Part shown: piece by piece, positions 7,904 to 15,210 of the stretch | Layout: each line of letters begins with the position of its first letter | Numbering within the stretch: position 1 is the first letter of the stretch | NCBI GenBank assembly: GCA_019425045.1 | Contig: JAHYYI010000021.1 | Coordinates: 1-33,369 of the forward strand | DNA length: 33,369 nucleotides | Source: Collinsella sp. | Lineage (GTDB): Bacteria > Actinomycetota > Coriobacteriia > Coriobacteriales > Coriobacteriaceae | Direction of reading: 5' to 3' | Notes under the pieces: model-generated | Told to the model about the DNA's origin: nothing | The model's database searches: none | The model's input: only the letters and a program-made list of their open reading frames with translations | Program-made: the position numbers and the translations under genes

Positions 7904-8198
7904 GATGGTTACCTCCTGGCCCGGCGCCACCACGGCGCGTTGATAAACGTTGGTGTTCCTTTAGTAAAACCTTTATCAGAGGTTATGCGGGCATCATTTA
8001 GGCAAGTGGTAAAAAACCGCAGGGTAGACGGGATAAAACGTTTAACCATCCCATTGGTTTGTCACATTCTGAAGGTACTTTTATGCAAACCTACTTTCCC
8101 AATTGGAATCTATCCTTTTGGCCGGGCAATTGGCCGTCTATCGTTTGAGCCCGACGGGTATGAACGTGGCATCTGCAACGCCACCACAAGGAGACACC
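7904..8198. promoter_or_regulatory. Divergent region between the small acidic gene and the nitroreductase
   Basis: This 295-base gap holds no gene I can support. It is AT-richer than its surroundings around 7955-8110 (for instance GTGGTAAAAAACC and GGGATAAAACG), as expected of a promoter region. Two similar strings, GGTACTTTT (near 8072) and CCTACTTTC (near 8089), could be half-sites of an HxlR-type regulator, which often controls nitroreductases, but the match is too loose to claim. Confidence 0.3.
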
Positions 8199-8720
8199 AT
8201 GGAGACCATCGAAGCGCTCATTCACCGCCGCAGCTGCCGCAAATACAGCGATCGTCCCGTCGAGGCCGAGAAGCTTGCACGTATTATCGAAGCCGGCCAA
8301 TATGCACCGAGTGGCATGGGCCGCCAGCCGGTGACGTTTGTCGCCGTCACCGACCCCACGACCGTTGAGCGTCTCTCGAAGCTCAACGCGCAAGTCATGG
8401 GCAGCAACGGTGACCCCTTCTATGGCGCCAAGACCGTTGTGGTGGTACTGGTTGACCGCAGCGTGCCCACACATCTGGAAGACGGCTCGCTCGCCATGGG
8501 CAACCTGCTCAACGCCGCCTATGCGCTGGGTGTCGATTCGTGCTGGATTCATCGCGCCCACGAGGTATTCGATTCGCCCGAGGGCCTGGAGCTACTGGCC
8601 AGCTGGGGCCTGCCCGCCGACGGTAGCCTACGCGGCGTCGGTCACTGCATTCTGGGCTATGCCGAAGACGCGCTTCCCGAGGCAAAGCCGCGCCGCGACA
8701 ACGTGGTGTATGTGAAGTAA
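8199..8720 (+). CDS. Nitroreductase-family flavoprotein
   Basis: This 173-residue protein is a small member of the FMN-dependent nitroreductase family, which uses NAD(P)H to reduce nitro compounds, quinones or other acceptors. The N-terminus has the FMN phosphate-binding signature IHRRSCRKYSDRPVE (about 7-21), followed by EAGQYAPSGMGRQPVTFVAV (29-48). The segment SLAMGNLLNAAYALGVDSCWIHRAHEVF matches the helix and loop that close over the flavin. The C-terminal LRGVGHCILGYAE is also typical. ATG 8199 is chosen because AAGGAG lies five bases upstream; a longer frame to 8103 has no ribosome site. The natural substrate is unknown. It stands alone, followed by a palindromic repeat. Confidence 0.92.
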   Translation: METIEALIHRRSCRKYSDRPVEAEKLARIIEAGQYAPSGMGRQPVTFVAVTDPTTVERLSKLNAQVMGSNGDPFYGAKTVVVVLVDRSVPTHLEDGSLAMGNLLNAAYALGVDSCWIHRAHEVFDSPEGLELLASWGLPADGSLRGVGHCILGYAEDALPEAKPRRDNVVYVK

Positions 8721-8725
8721 TTAGT

Positions 8726-8770
8726 TCCGCCGTTCTAACGAACGGCGGACCCGTTGACGCTGCGCGGGCC
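8726..8770 (+). repeat. CCGTT/AACGG palindrome with GCTGCGC tail (copy 1)
   Basis: Perfect 10-bp arms TCCGCCGTTC and GAACGGCGGA around TAAC are followed by CCCGTTGACGCTGCGCGGGC. No T-run follows, so it is not a classical terminator. The element at 18139 has the same central palindrome and the same GCTGCGC tail at nearly the same distance. It begins five bases after the nitroreductase stop codon. Confidence 0.5.
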
Positions 8771-8867
8771 GCTCGCTGTTGGTGACTGACATCGGGTGCG
8801 CCACTGTTGACATTCGACACTTGGGCAGCTAAAAGGCCCAACCCAAATTTGCTGTCCCGCTCGCAAC

Positions 8868-9443
8868 TTATCTTGCCGATGGAGTTGTCGTCGTTTCGTT
8901 CGTCTGGGCCGTTTCGGCGCCGTCGCCCCGTTCACCCTCGTCTTTTTGAGCATCGGCGATAGTGGAAGCTGCCGCGACGATACCGCGTTGGGGCGCAACG
9001 CCCGTCTGGACCTGAGCGCCCTCGACAACTTCTGTGCCTGCATGCGCGAGCTCGGGCGATTTAAACATTGCGTCCAAGTTGGCGCCGCCGCCGGCGTAGC
9101 CAAGCGCAGCGAGTGCGATGACGATCGCTGCAACGACAGCCACGATCGGCACGTAGCGATGCCAGCCGGCGGGATTGAGCCCGCTGCGGCGAGCCGCCCC
9201 GCGGCTGATGTAACCGAGCGTGCCGTCGTGCTTGAGCTTTGAGCCCACCACGCGCTTGCGGCCCCACAGCGACGACTCGGCCTGCATGGCCAAGCGAGCG
9301 CTTGCCGAAGGATAGCCATATTTAGTGCGCTTGAACGAGCCATCAAACCCCGAGGCGTGTTTGCCCCATGTCACCGATGTTGTGCGTCGGTTGACCGGCG
9401 CGGCACTCCGCCTTCTGCGGCTCGGTTTTGAAGTCTCAGCCAT
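8868..9443 (-). CDS. Single-pass membrane protein of unknown function
   Basis: I do not recognise this 191-residue protein. Its first 96 residues are basic (RRRRSAAPVNRR near 9-20) with Ser/Gly-rich stretches, one hydrophobic helix spans about 98-116 (YVPIVAVVAAIVIALAALGYA), and the remaining 75 residues are Ala/Thr/Glu-rich and probably disordered. The charge pattern predicts the basic half in the cytoplasm and the tail outside. No enzymatic motif is visible. The start is ATG 9443, in a GAGGGCATATG context; an upstream frame to 9497 adds 18 residues. It follows the Fis-type regulator gene on the same strand after 84 bases and could be co-transcribed with it. Confidence 0.7.
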   Translation of the reverse strand: MAETSKPSRRRRSAAPVNRRTTSVTWGKHASGFDGSFKRTKYGYPSASARLAMQAESSLWGRKRVVGSKLKHDGTLGYISRGAARRSGLNPAGWHRYVPIVAVVAAIVIALAALGYAGGGANLDAMFKSPELAHAGTEVVEGAQVQTGVAPQRGIVAAASTIADAQKDEGERGDGAETAQTNETTTTPSAR

Positions 9444-9527
9444 ATGCCCTCGCACGCCGTAACCAAATCGAAACAATAACGCTTTGGACTGTAGCACACG
9501 CGTCGCGCGCGGTCACGGGCGCCTCGC

Positions 9528-10745
9528 TCAACGGTCATCGTCCTTCAGCAAGCGCCACAGCGTTGTACGGCTTATGCCCAGCACCTCCGCCGCACGGGTT
9601 CGGTTGCCGTGGAGATGGTCTACAACCAGATGCGCGACATCTCGCTCGGTATCGGCCAGCGGTCGCAGGATATACAGGTCACTTTCGAGCGTCGGGGCGC
9701 CAAAGGTTGCGGTCTTAATCACGTCCTCTTGGGCGAGCACTTCCTCCGCCACAGCGCGGTCCACCGCGCCCGCCCCCACCAATATATACAGTCGTTCCGA
9801 GACCTCGCGGAGCTGCAGATAATTGCGCGGCCAGCGGTAAGCATCGAGCGTCTTCGTCGCCGCGGCGGACAGCGTGGGTGCTGCCGTCCCAAATGCATCA
9901 GCGAGATATTCCAAATAGCGCGCAACCTTCGTCGACGCGGCTCCCTGCTCGGCAATCGCCGGCGCCACGCTCACCGCACAGGCGAAACGCTCGGTCACAA
10001 AGGCGGCTTGATCACTTTCGCTGCCGCCCGGCATGTCATTCGCCGTCAGCACCACATGGCAGCGCGTCGCCAACGCGGTGTCGGCCATCGTGGAAACGAG
10101 CTCGCGGAGGCGCTGGGGGCCAACCGCGTTCCAGCCCTCAATGCAAAGGGTCAGCCCCGTTTGGAACAGCGGCGATTCGGAGCTTTTGAGCACATGACGC
10201 CAACCGCGCTCGGTGAGCTCATCGAGCGCGACGGAAACAAAGGGTTGATCGGCAAAAGGGCCATCCAGATAGAGGCGCATGGCAATCTCGACCTGACCCG
10301 CGCCCAACTCGCCCTCGAGCATAAGGGGCACCCCGCGCGCATAGCTCTCGGCAACCGGTGCGGCTACCGCAGCGGCGCCTTCAACGATGCCGTACGCGCT
10401 CGATTCGTAGCGGGCCTCAACTTCGTCGGCGTTGAGCCACTCGATGCCCGCATGCGCCGCGGCGCCGCGCACCTCGCGGACCACGACAACCCAAAGGCCC
10501 CCGCCCTCTTTGTCGGTGGGGCGAACGGTCAGGCTCAGGCGCGTACCCGCACGCCCCATAACCAGACGCGCGCCGTCTCCTATACGGTCGAGGCGCTCAG
10601 CGACAAAAGCCGCCACATCCCGCTCAAGCGCCGCGTCATTCATGGTCGAAATCGCGACGTCCCCACGCGCATCGATTGCCAATGCCGAGGCCCCGGCAGC
10701 AGCCAGGGCCTCGGTCAAGATGTTCAGCTTGGCATCGCTATTCAT
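9528..10745 (-). CDS. Fis-type regulator with a degenerate AAA+ domain
   Basis: This 405-residue protein has the outline of an NtrC-type activator but has lost the working parts. Residues 1-100 form a sensor-like N-terminal domain. About 105-325 resemble the AAA+ domain: ARGVPLMLEGELGAGQVEIAMRLY (137-159) matches the Walker A region, but the lysine is Q151; LTLCIEGWNAV (198-208) replaces the Walker B acidic pair; YRWPRNYLQLREV (303-315) matches the conserved WPGNVREL segment. No GAFTGA loop for sigma-54 contact is present. Residues 368-401 (ERDVAHLVVDHLHGNRTRAAEVLGISRTTLWRLL) are a clear Fis-type helix-turn-helix. It is therefore probably a DNA-binding regulator that does not hydrolyse ATP. 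The start is ATG 10745 with AGGGG upstream; the frame open to 10946 is non-family sequence. The target genes are unknown. Confidence 0.8.
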   Translation of the reverse strand: MNSDAKLNILTEALAAAGASALAIDARGDVAISTMNDAALERDVAAFVAERLDRIGDGARLVMGRAGTRLSLTVRPTDKEGGGLWVVVVREVRGAAAHAGIEWLNADEVEARYESSAYGIVEGAAAVAAPVAESYARGVPLMLEGELGAGQVEIAMRLYLDGPFADQPFVSVALDELTERGWRHVLKSSESPLFQTGLTLCIEGWNAVGPQRLRELVSTMADTALATRCHVVLTANDMPGGSESDQAAFVTERFACAVSVAPAIAEQGAASTKVARYLEYLADAFGTAAPTLSAAATKTLDAYRWPRNYLQLREVSERLYILVGAGAVDRAVAEEVLAQEDVIKTATFGAPTLESDLYILRPLADTERDVAHLVVDHLHGNRTRAAEVLGISRTTLWRLLKDDDR

Positions 10746-11011
10746 GATTTGCCCCTGTCCGCGGCGACGTGCAACCGCCGACGGTCGCACGACCGAGTGT
10801 TTCAAAATTGAACGATATTGCTCACCAAACACTATAGGGCAGAAAGCGCCGTCCTGCGAGTATAGGTGTTGCCCCGCATCGCCATCCTGGCGGGGCGATA
10901 AGAGCTCTTCGGGACTTATAAACCTGCGGACAAGCCATACCCGCAAGAGCTCCTATCGCTCCACCGCAAGCTTGCGCCCACCAGCAACCAGCACGCAAAT
11001 AAGCTACTCCT
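10746..11011. other. Gap with a long inverted repeat upstream of the Fis-type regulator
   Basis: This 266-base gap lies between the YeiH stop codon and the regulator start on the minus strand. Arms at 10895-10913 and 10940-10959 (GCGATAAGAGCTCTT and AAGAGCTCCTATCGC, plus flanking GGG/CCC) form a near-perfect inverted repeat with a 26-base loop. A second hairpin, GCCCCGC with GCGGGGC, overlaps at 10871-10896, and a perfect palindrome CGCAAGCTTGCG lies at 10965-10976. None is followed by a T-run. TATAGT on the minus strand (10831-10836) could be a -10 box for the regulator gene. Confidence 0.45.
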
Positions 11012-12046
11012 CTACCAGATTCCCAGCACGTGCTGCATTCCCAAACTCATGCACGCAATGCCAATCCAGCAGCAAAAGCCCAGCGCGATGGGCTTGCCGC
11101 CCTTTTTGACCAGCTCGACGATATCGGTATAAAAGCCAATAGCCGCCATGGCCATCACGATAAAGAACTTCGACAGCTCCTTGATGGGCGCCGTGATGGA
11201 CACGGGAAGCTGAAGCACCGTGGTGATTACGCTCGCCAGCACAAAGAACAGCACAAACATGGGAAACGCGCGTTTAAGCGAGAACGTGCTTTTGGCGTCG
11301 TCGCCGGCCTTGCGCGCCAGATGCATCTGCCAGCATGCAAGCGCCAGCGTGATGGGAATGATGGCCAGCGTCCTGGTGAGCTTGACCACCGTGGCGCTCT
11401 CGAGCACATTAGCGCCGGGATGCATGCTGTCCCAAGCGCTCGCCGCAGCCGTTACGGACGAGGTGTCGTTGATGGCGGTGCCGGCAAACAGGCCAAAGCC
11501 CTCGTTGGTCAGCCCGAGCATACCGCCGAGCGTTGGAAACACGAGCGCCGCGATAACGTTAAACAGGAAGATGACCGAAATAGCCTGGGCAATCTCGCGA
11601 TCGTCGGCATCGATGACGGGCGCGGTAGCGGCGATGGCAGAACCGCCGCAAATCGACGAACCCACACCCACAAGCGTCGCGATCTTACCCGGCACGTTCA
11701 TAACGCGGCAGAGCACGAAGGCGATGACAAGCGAGGTCGAGATCGTCGCCACGATAATCGGCAGCGACTGGGCGCCCTTGGACAGAATCTGGGAGAGGTT
11801 CATGCCAAAGCCAAGCAGGATAACCGCGTACTGCAAGACTTTTTTAGACGTATAGGTGACACCGGCGGCGAGCTGTTCGCGATGATTCTTGGGAAAAACA
11901 AGCGCCAGGACCATGCCAAAGAGGATGGCAAATACCGGCCCGCCGACCACCTCAATCTGTTTGCCGAGCAACGTCGCGGGGATAGCGATGATCAGGCAGA
12001 ACAAGACGCCCTTCCAGCGCTCGCGTACGATATTCGCCAGTTGCAT
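11012..12046 (-). CDS. YeiH/UPF0324-family putative sulfate exporter
   Basis: This 344-residue protein is a polytopic membrane protein of the YeiH (UPF0324, conserved hypothetical 698) family, annotated as putative sulfate exporters. About ten hydrophobic segments span the sequence. Conserved family segments include GFGMNLSQI (78-86), VGVGSSICGGSAIAATAPVI (about 126-145), the cytoplasmic DADDREIAQAISVIF, and GTAINDTSSVTAAA, each seen in the expected order. Start ATG 12046 has AAGGA eight bases upstream. The gene is divergent from a GntR-type regulator, an arrangement that suggests control by it. Function in the family rests on limited experiments, so the transported ion should be treated as uncertain. 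Confidence 0.88.
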   Translation of the reverse strand: MQLANIVRERWKGVLFCLIIAIPATLLGKQIEVVGGPVFAILFGMVLALVFPKNHREQLAAGVTYTSKKVLQYAVILLGFGMNLSQILSKGAQSLPIIVATISTSLVIAFVLCRVMNVPGKIATLVGVGSSICGGSAIAATAPVIDADDREIAQAISVIFLFNVIAALVFPTLGGMLGLTNEGFGLFAGTAINDTSSVTAAASAWDSMHPGANVLESATVVKLTRTLAIIPITLALACWQMHLARKAGDDAKSTFSLKRAFPMFVLFFVLASVITTVLQLPVSITAPIKELSKFFIVMAMAAIGFYTDIVELVKKGGKPIALGFCCWIGIACMSLGMQHVLGIW

Positions 12047-12239
12047 ATGGGATTCCTTCTTTCTATTTCACGTTTGCGACGGCTTATGATACGGCAACAT
12101 CGAGCACAGTCTCGCGCAAACAAAGACTAAGATGCCGCAATAGTTCTCGGGCGACAGTCGAATTACCCTCCGCGGAGAGCTGATTCGCGGCATAATAAAC
12201 AACTGACATATGAGTTTGATAGAACGGTTGCGAGGCACT

Positions 12240-12941
12240 ATGGAAGAATCGATGCACGTCGGCGAGCAAGAAACAAGCCTACAAGACCAGTCCTACCACA
12301 CCATTCGACGCAAGATCGTCTATCTGGACTACAAGCCGGGCGAAAAGCTGGGCGTCAAGCAACTTTGCGACGACCTGGACATGGGTCGCACGCCCGTGCG
12401 CGAGGCTTTGGTTCGCTTGGCGCAGGAAGGCCTGGTGCGCACCGTGCCCCAGAGCGGCACCTACGTTTCACCCATCAACCTCACCCTTGCCGAGAGTGCC
12501 TGTTACATCCGCGAGCATCTGGAAAAGCAGGTGATCGTGGAGTGCTGTGCGCGCGCCACGTCGGCCGGCATCGAGCAGCTCGACCGCGCCATCGCGCTGC
12601 AGGAAAAGGCCATGGCCGAAGAGGATCGCATCGGCTTCTTTTTGAGCGACAACCTCATGCATCACATGATTTTTAGCATCGCATGTCGCAGCACCGTTTG
12701 GTCGTGGCTCGAAGAGACCAATGCCGACCTGGAGCGCTTCCGCTGGCTGCGCGCCGCCACGCAGGTTCTCGACAATCGGGACATCGTGAACGAGCACAAG
12801 CAGATTCGCCGCGCTATCGCCGGTCGCGACCCCATCGAAGCGAGCTTTTTGGTCAGCAAGCACCTGCACATGATGTTCCGCAACCAAACCGAAGTTCTGG
12901 ACCAATTCCCCGAGTACTTCGAGACCAGTAAGCTCCGCTAA
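12240..12941 (+). CDS. GntR-family regulator, FadR/FCD subgroup
   Basis: This 233-residue regulator has an N-terminal winged helix (YHTIRRKIVYLDYKPGEKL... DLDMGRTPVREALVRLAQEGLV, about 19-70, ending in the wing QSGTYVSPI) and an all-helical FCD ligand-binding domain. Metal-site candidates are SDNLMHHMIF, EHKQIRRAI and SKHLHMMF, in the order expected of FCD proteins that bind a metal and an organic acid. The start is uncertain: ATG 12240 has GAGG four bases before it, ATG 12210 has no ribosome site, and ATG 12252 is also possible. It faces the YeiH exporter across about 190 bases, so it probably controls that gene or itself. A repeat element overlaps its stop codon by two bases. Confidence 0.88.
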   Translation: MEESMHVGEQETSLQDQSYHTIRRKIVYLDYKPGEKLGVKQLCDDLDMGRTPVREALVRLAQEGLVRTVPQSGTYVSPINLTLAESACYIREHLEKQVIVECCARATSAGIEQLDRAIALQEKAMAEEDRIGFFLSDNLMHHMIFSIACRSTVWSWLEETNADLERFRWLRAATQVLDNRDIVNEHKQIRRAIAGRDPIEASFLVSKHLHMMFRNQTEVLDQFPEYFETSKLR

Positions 12942-12991
12942 CCTGCCAAAAAGGGACAGGTTTATTTTGGCAGGTTTTATCTGGGCAAATG
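12940..12991 (+). repeat. GGGACAG-core palindromic element (copy 2)
   Basis: Perfect 12-bp arms AACCTGCCAAAA (12940-12951) and TTTTGGCAGGTT (12965-12976) enclose AGGGACAGGTTTA. A tail, TTATCTGGG, follows. The first 46 bases are identical to the copy at 18217. The element begins within the TAA stop codon of the GntR gene (12939-12941). The hairpin has no proper T-run and is not a standard terminator. Confidence 0.75.
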
Positions 12992-13027
12992 CAACAAGGC
13001 CCGGCTCCGCTACGGAGCCGGGCCTTG
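12988..13027 (-). terminator. Terminator of glmS
   Basis: A 15-bp perfect stem, CAAGGCCCGGCTCCG with CGGAGCCGGGCCTTG around a three-base loop, is followed on the minus strand by TTGCATTT. It stands 24 bases past the glmS stop codon and between convergent genes, so it could also stop GntR transcription. Confidence 0.8.
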
Positions 13028-13051
13028 ACCGTTAGGACGGCGGAATATTAG

Positions 13052-14899
13052 TTATTCCACGGTCACGCTCTTGGCGAGGTTTCGGGGCTGGTCAACATCA
13101 CAGCCGCGCAGGATGGCCACCTCGCGGGCGAGCAGCTGCAGCGGGACGCTCGCCGTGATGGGGCTGAACACGTCGCGGACTGCTGGCACGCGGATGATGC
13201 AGTCGGCGATCTTGTTGATCTCCTCGTCGCCCTCGGTGGCAACGACGATGACCTTGGCGCCGCGCGCCTTGCACTCCATAAGGTTCGACACGGTCTTGTC
13301 GTAGGTGGCGCTCTTGGTGGCCACGGCGATGACGGGGAAGCCCGGATCGATCAGGGCGATGGGGCCGTGCTTCATCTCACCGGCGGCGTAGGCCTCGGCG
13401 TGCAGGTAGCTGACCTCCTTGAGCTTGAGCGCACCCTCGTAGGAAATAGCGGCACCCATGCCACGGCCCACGAACAGCGCCGACTGCGCGTCCTTGCACA
13501 GCAGGGCGGCCTCATGCACGGCCTCGGTCTGGGTATCCAAAATCCACTGGATCTGCTCGGCCGTATCGGAAAGCTCGCGGAACAGCATACGCGCCTGCTT
13601 GGTGGTCAGACGGTACTTAACCTGCGCCAACAGCAAAGCCAGCAGCGTCAGGCTCACGACCTGGCCGATGAAGCTCTTGGTCGAGGCGACCGCGATCTCC
13701 TTGTTGGCCTTGGTGTAGATGACGCCGTCGCTCTCACGCGCCACGGGGCTGCCCACCACGTTGGTGATGCCGAAGACCTTGGCGCCCTTGATGCGCGCGT
13801 CGCGAATGGCGGCAAGGGTATCGGCCGTCTCGCCCGACTGGGACACGGCAACGACAAGCGTCGTCGGCGTAATGATGGGGTTGCGATAACGGAACTCGCT
13901 GGCCGCCTCCACCTCGGTGGGGATGCGAGCCCAGCCCTCAATGAGATTCTTGGCTATGAGGCCAGCGTGATAGCTGGTTCCGCAAGCGATCACGTAGACG
14001 CGGTCGATGTCGTTGAGTTCCTCGAGCGAAAGGCCCAGCTCATCGATGTCGAGCTCGCCGGCCGGCGTCATACGACCGACCAGCGTGTCGCGCACGACGC
14101 GCGGCTGCTCGTGGATTTCCTTGAGCATAAAGTCGGGATAACCGCCCTTTTCTGCCATGTCCAGGTCCCAGTCGATGTGGGTGACCTTGGGCTCGATAAC
14201 GTTGCCGGCCTCGTCGGTGTACTCGACGCCTGCGGGCGTGAGCTTGGCAAACTGACCGTCCTCGAGCACCACGACATCGCGGGTGGCGTCGATGAGCGCG
14301 ATGACATCGGAGGCGACATAGGAGCCGGTTTCGCCCACGCCGACCACAATCGGGGAGTCCTTGCGCGCCACGGCGATCACGCCGGGCTCGTCAGCGCACA
14401 CGGCGGCCAGACCATAGGCACCGACCACGTGGGTGCAAGCCTCGCGCACGGAGGCCATCAGGTCGTGCGTCTCGGCATAAGCCTCTTCGATCAGATGCGC
14501 GAAGACCTCGGTATCGGTCTCGCTCTTAAAGTGGTGGCCGCGGCCCTCCAGCTCTTCGCGCAGCTCGGCGAAGTTCTCGATGATGCCGTTGTGGACGATG
14601 GCGATACGACCGTCGCAGCTGGTGTGGGGATGGGCGTTAACGACGGAGGGCTTGCCGTGGGTGGCCCAACGGGTGTGGCCGATACCGCAGGTTGCGTCGC
14701 TGTCGATGTTGGAAAGCTCGCTCTCCAGGCCCGCGACCTTGCCCACGCGGCGGATGACGTCGAGGTGCGCCGCGGCGCCCTCACCCACCTCGAGCGCGAC
14801 GCCCGAGGAGTCATAGCCGCGATACTCCATACGCTTAAGACCCGTGACCAGGATGTTCTTTGCAATATCAGAGCCGGTGTAGCCGACAATTCCGCACAT
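13052..14899 (-). CDS. glmS: Glutamine-fructose-6-phosphate aminotransferase
   Basis: This 615-residue enzyme makes glucosamine-6-phosphate from fructose-6-phosphate and glutamine, the first step toward UDP-GlcNAc for cell wall. The N-terminal glutaminase domain starts MCGIVGYTGS with the nucleophile Cys2 after methionine removal, followed by LKRMEYRGYDSSGVA and GHTRWATHGKPS. Two SIS isomerase domains follow, with VIACGTSYHAGLIAK and SQSGETADTLAAI in the first and LKLKEVSYLHAEAYAAGEMKHGPIALI in the second; the C-terminus PRNLAKSVTVE is the family's lid that reaches the active site. Length and ends are exactly as expected. ATG 14899 has AAGGG about ten bases upstream. It stands alone, with a candidate GntR-type operator upstream at 15001; I see no glmS ribozyme in its short leader. 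Confidence 0.97.
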   Translation of the reverse strand: MCGIVGYTGSDIAKNILVTGLKRMEYRGYDSSGVALEVGEGAAAHLDVIRRVGKVAGLESELSNIDSDATCGIGHTRWATHGKPSVVNAHPHTSCDGRIAIVHNGIIENFAELREELEGRGHHFKSETDTEVFAHLIEEAYAETHDLMASVREACTHVVGAYGLAAVCADEPGVIAVARKDSPIVVGVGETGSYVASDVIALIDATRDVVVLEDGQFAKLTPAGVEYTDEAGNVIEPKVTHIDWDLDMAEKGGYPDFMLKEIHEQPRVVRDTLVGRMTPAGELDIDELGLSLEELNDIDRVYVIACGTSYHAGLIAKNLIEGWARIPTEVEAASEFRYRNPIITPTTLVVAVSQSGETADTLAAIRDARIKGAKVFGITNVVGSPVARESDGVIYTKANKEIAVASTKSFIGQVVSLTLLALLLAQVKYRLTTKQARMLFRELSDTAEQIQWILDTQTEAVHEAALLCKDAQSALFVGRGMGAAISYEGALKLKEVSYLHAEAYAAGEMKHGPIALIDPGFPVIAVATKSATYDKTVSNLMECKARGAKVIVVATEGDEEINKIADCIIRVPAVRDVFSPITASVPLQLLAREVAILRGCDVDQPRNLAKSVTVE

Positions 14900-14958
14900 A
14901 GGATAAATCCCTTCGTTCGCGTGACTGCAAGACGTCCACGCACAGGGGGCGCTGAGAC

Positions 14959-14988
14959 GTATAACGTTCGAGTATTGTACTCACGCAA
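14959..14988 (-). promoter_or_regulatory. Candidate glmS promoter
   Basis: On the minus strand TTGCGT (14983-14988) and TTATAC (14959-14964) are 18 bases apart. A second possible -10, TACAAT (14974-14979), would place its -35 against the operator at 15001. Either choice gives a leader of 55 to 70 bases, too short for a glmS ribozyme. Confidence 0.4.
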
Positions 14989-15000
14989 GCGCAAGCTGAT

Positions 15001-15034
15001 ATACCAGAAGTGGTATCTCAACTTAGATACCACC
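15001..15034. promoter_or_regulatory. Inverted-repeat operator upstream of glmS
   Basis: AGTGGTATCT and AGATACCACC (15009-15034) form an inverted repeat with nine of ten pairs around CAACTT, and a further ATACCA lies at 15001-15006. The half-site TGGTAT is like the sites of the HutC-type GntR regulators NagR/YvoA and DasR, which answer to amino-sugar phosphates. That would fit glmS, but no such regulator is encoded here, and the spacing differs from their compact 16-bp sites. Confidence 0.4.
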
Positions 15035-15062
15035 CGATGCACACATGCCCAGCCGGTCCAAA

Positions 15063-15095
15063 CCGCCACAATGGGGACAGGAACCTTTGTGGTGG
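15063..15095 (+). repeat. GGGACAG-core palindromic element (copy 3, divergent arms)
   Basis: Arms CCGCCACAA (15063-15071) and TTGTGGTGG (15087-15095) pair with one G-U and enclose TGGGGACAGGAACCT. The arm sequence differs from the other copies but the order arm, GGGACAG, five bases, arm is kept. Confidence 0.55.
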
Positions 15096-15110
15096 CCGCG
15101 CTGGCAACGG

Positions 15111-15162
15111 CGTTTCCCCAGATAAACCTGCCAAAATAAACCTGTCCCTTTTTGGTAGGTTT
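15111..15162 (-). repeat. GGGACAG-core palindromic element (copy 4, inverted)
   Basis: Read on the minus strand this is the same 52-base element as at 18217, including its tail TTATCTGGGGAAACG, with one substitution in the left arm (CCTACC for CCTGCC) and one deleted T before the tail. It ends seven bases before the -10 box of the LacI-family gene and so supplies that promoter's -35 region. Confidence 0.75.
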
Positions 15163-15169
15163 GGGATGC

Positions 15170-15175
15170 TACAAT
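15170..15175 (+). promoter_or_regulatory. -10 box of the LacI-family gene
   Basis: TACAAT stands 36 bases before the ATG. At 17 bases upstream the sequence is CCTTTT, inside the inverted repeat element, and is a poor -35. The insertion of the element may have changed how this gene is expressed. Confidence 0.4.
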
Positions 15176-15210
15176 CTGGCTTGTACTTGAAACGCATCAA
15201 AGGGGCCGCT

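Larger units (their letters stand above)
14900..15210. other. glmS-lacI divergent intergenic region
   Basis: This 311-base gap holds no gene. It contains, in order, the glmS promoter, an inverted-repeat operator, two different GGGACAG-core elements lying 16 bases apart, and the -10 box of the LacI-family gene. Each is listed separately. Confidence 0.7.

Noticed and set aside
8795..8867. A possible further GGGACAG element around GCTGTCCCG
   Set aside because: The string occurs once but I find no convincing inverted arms at the right spacing, only a weak TTGGGC/GCCCAA stem nearby.
14900..14958. A glmS ribozyme in the glmS leader
   Set aside because: The leader is only about 60 bases and I could not find the ribozyme core; the string AGCGCC alone is not enough.
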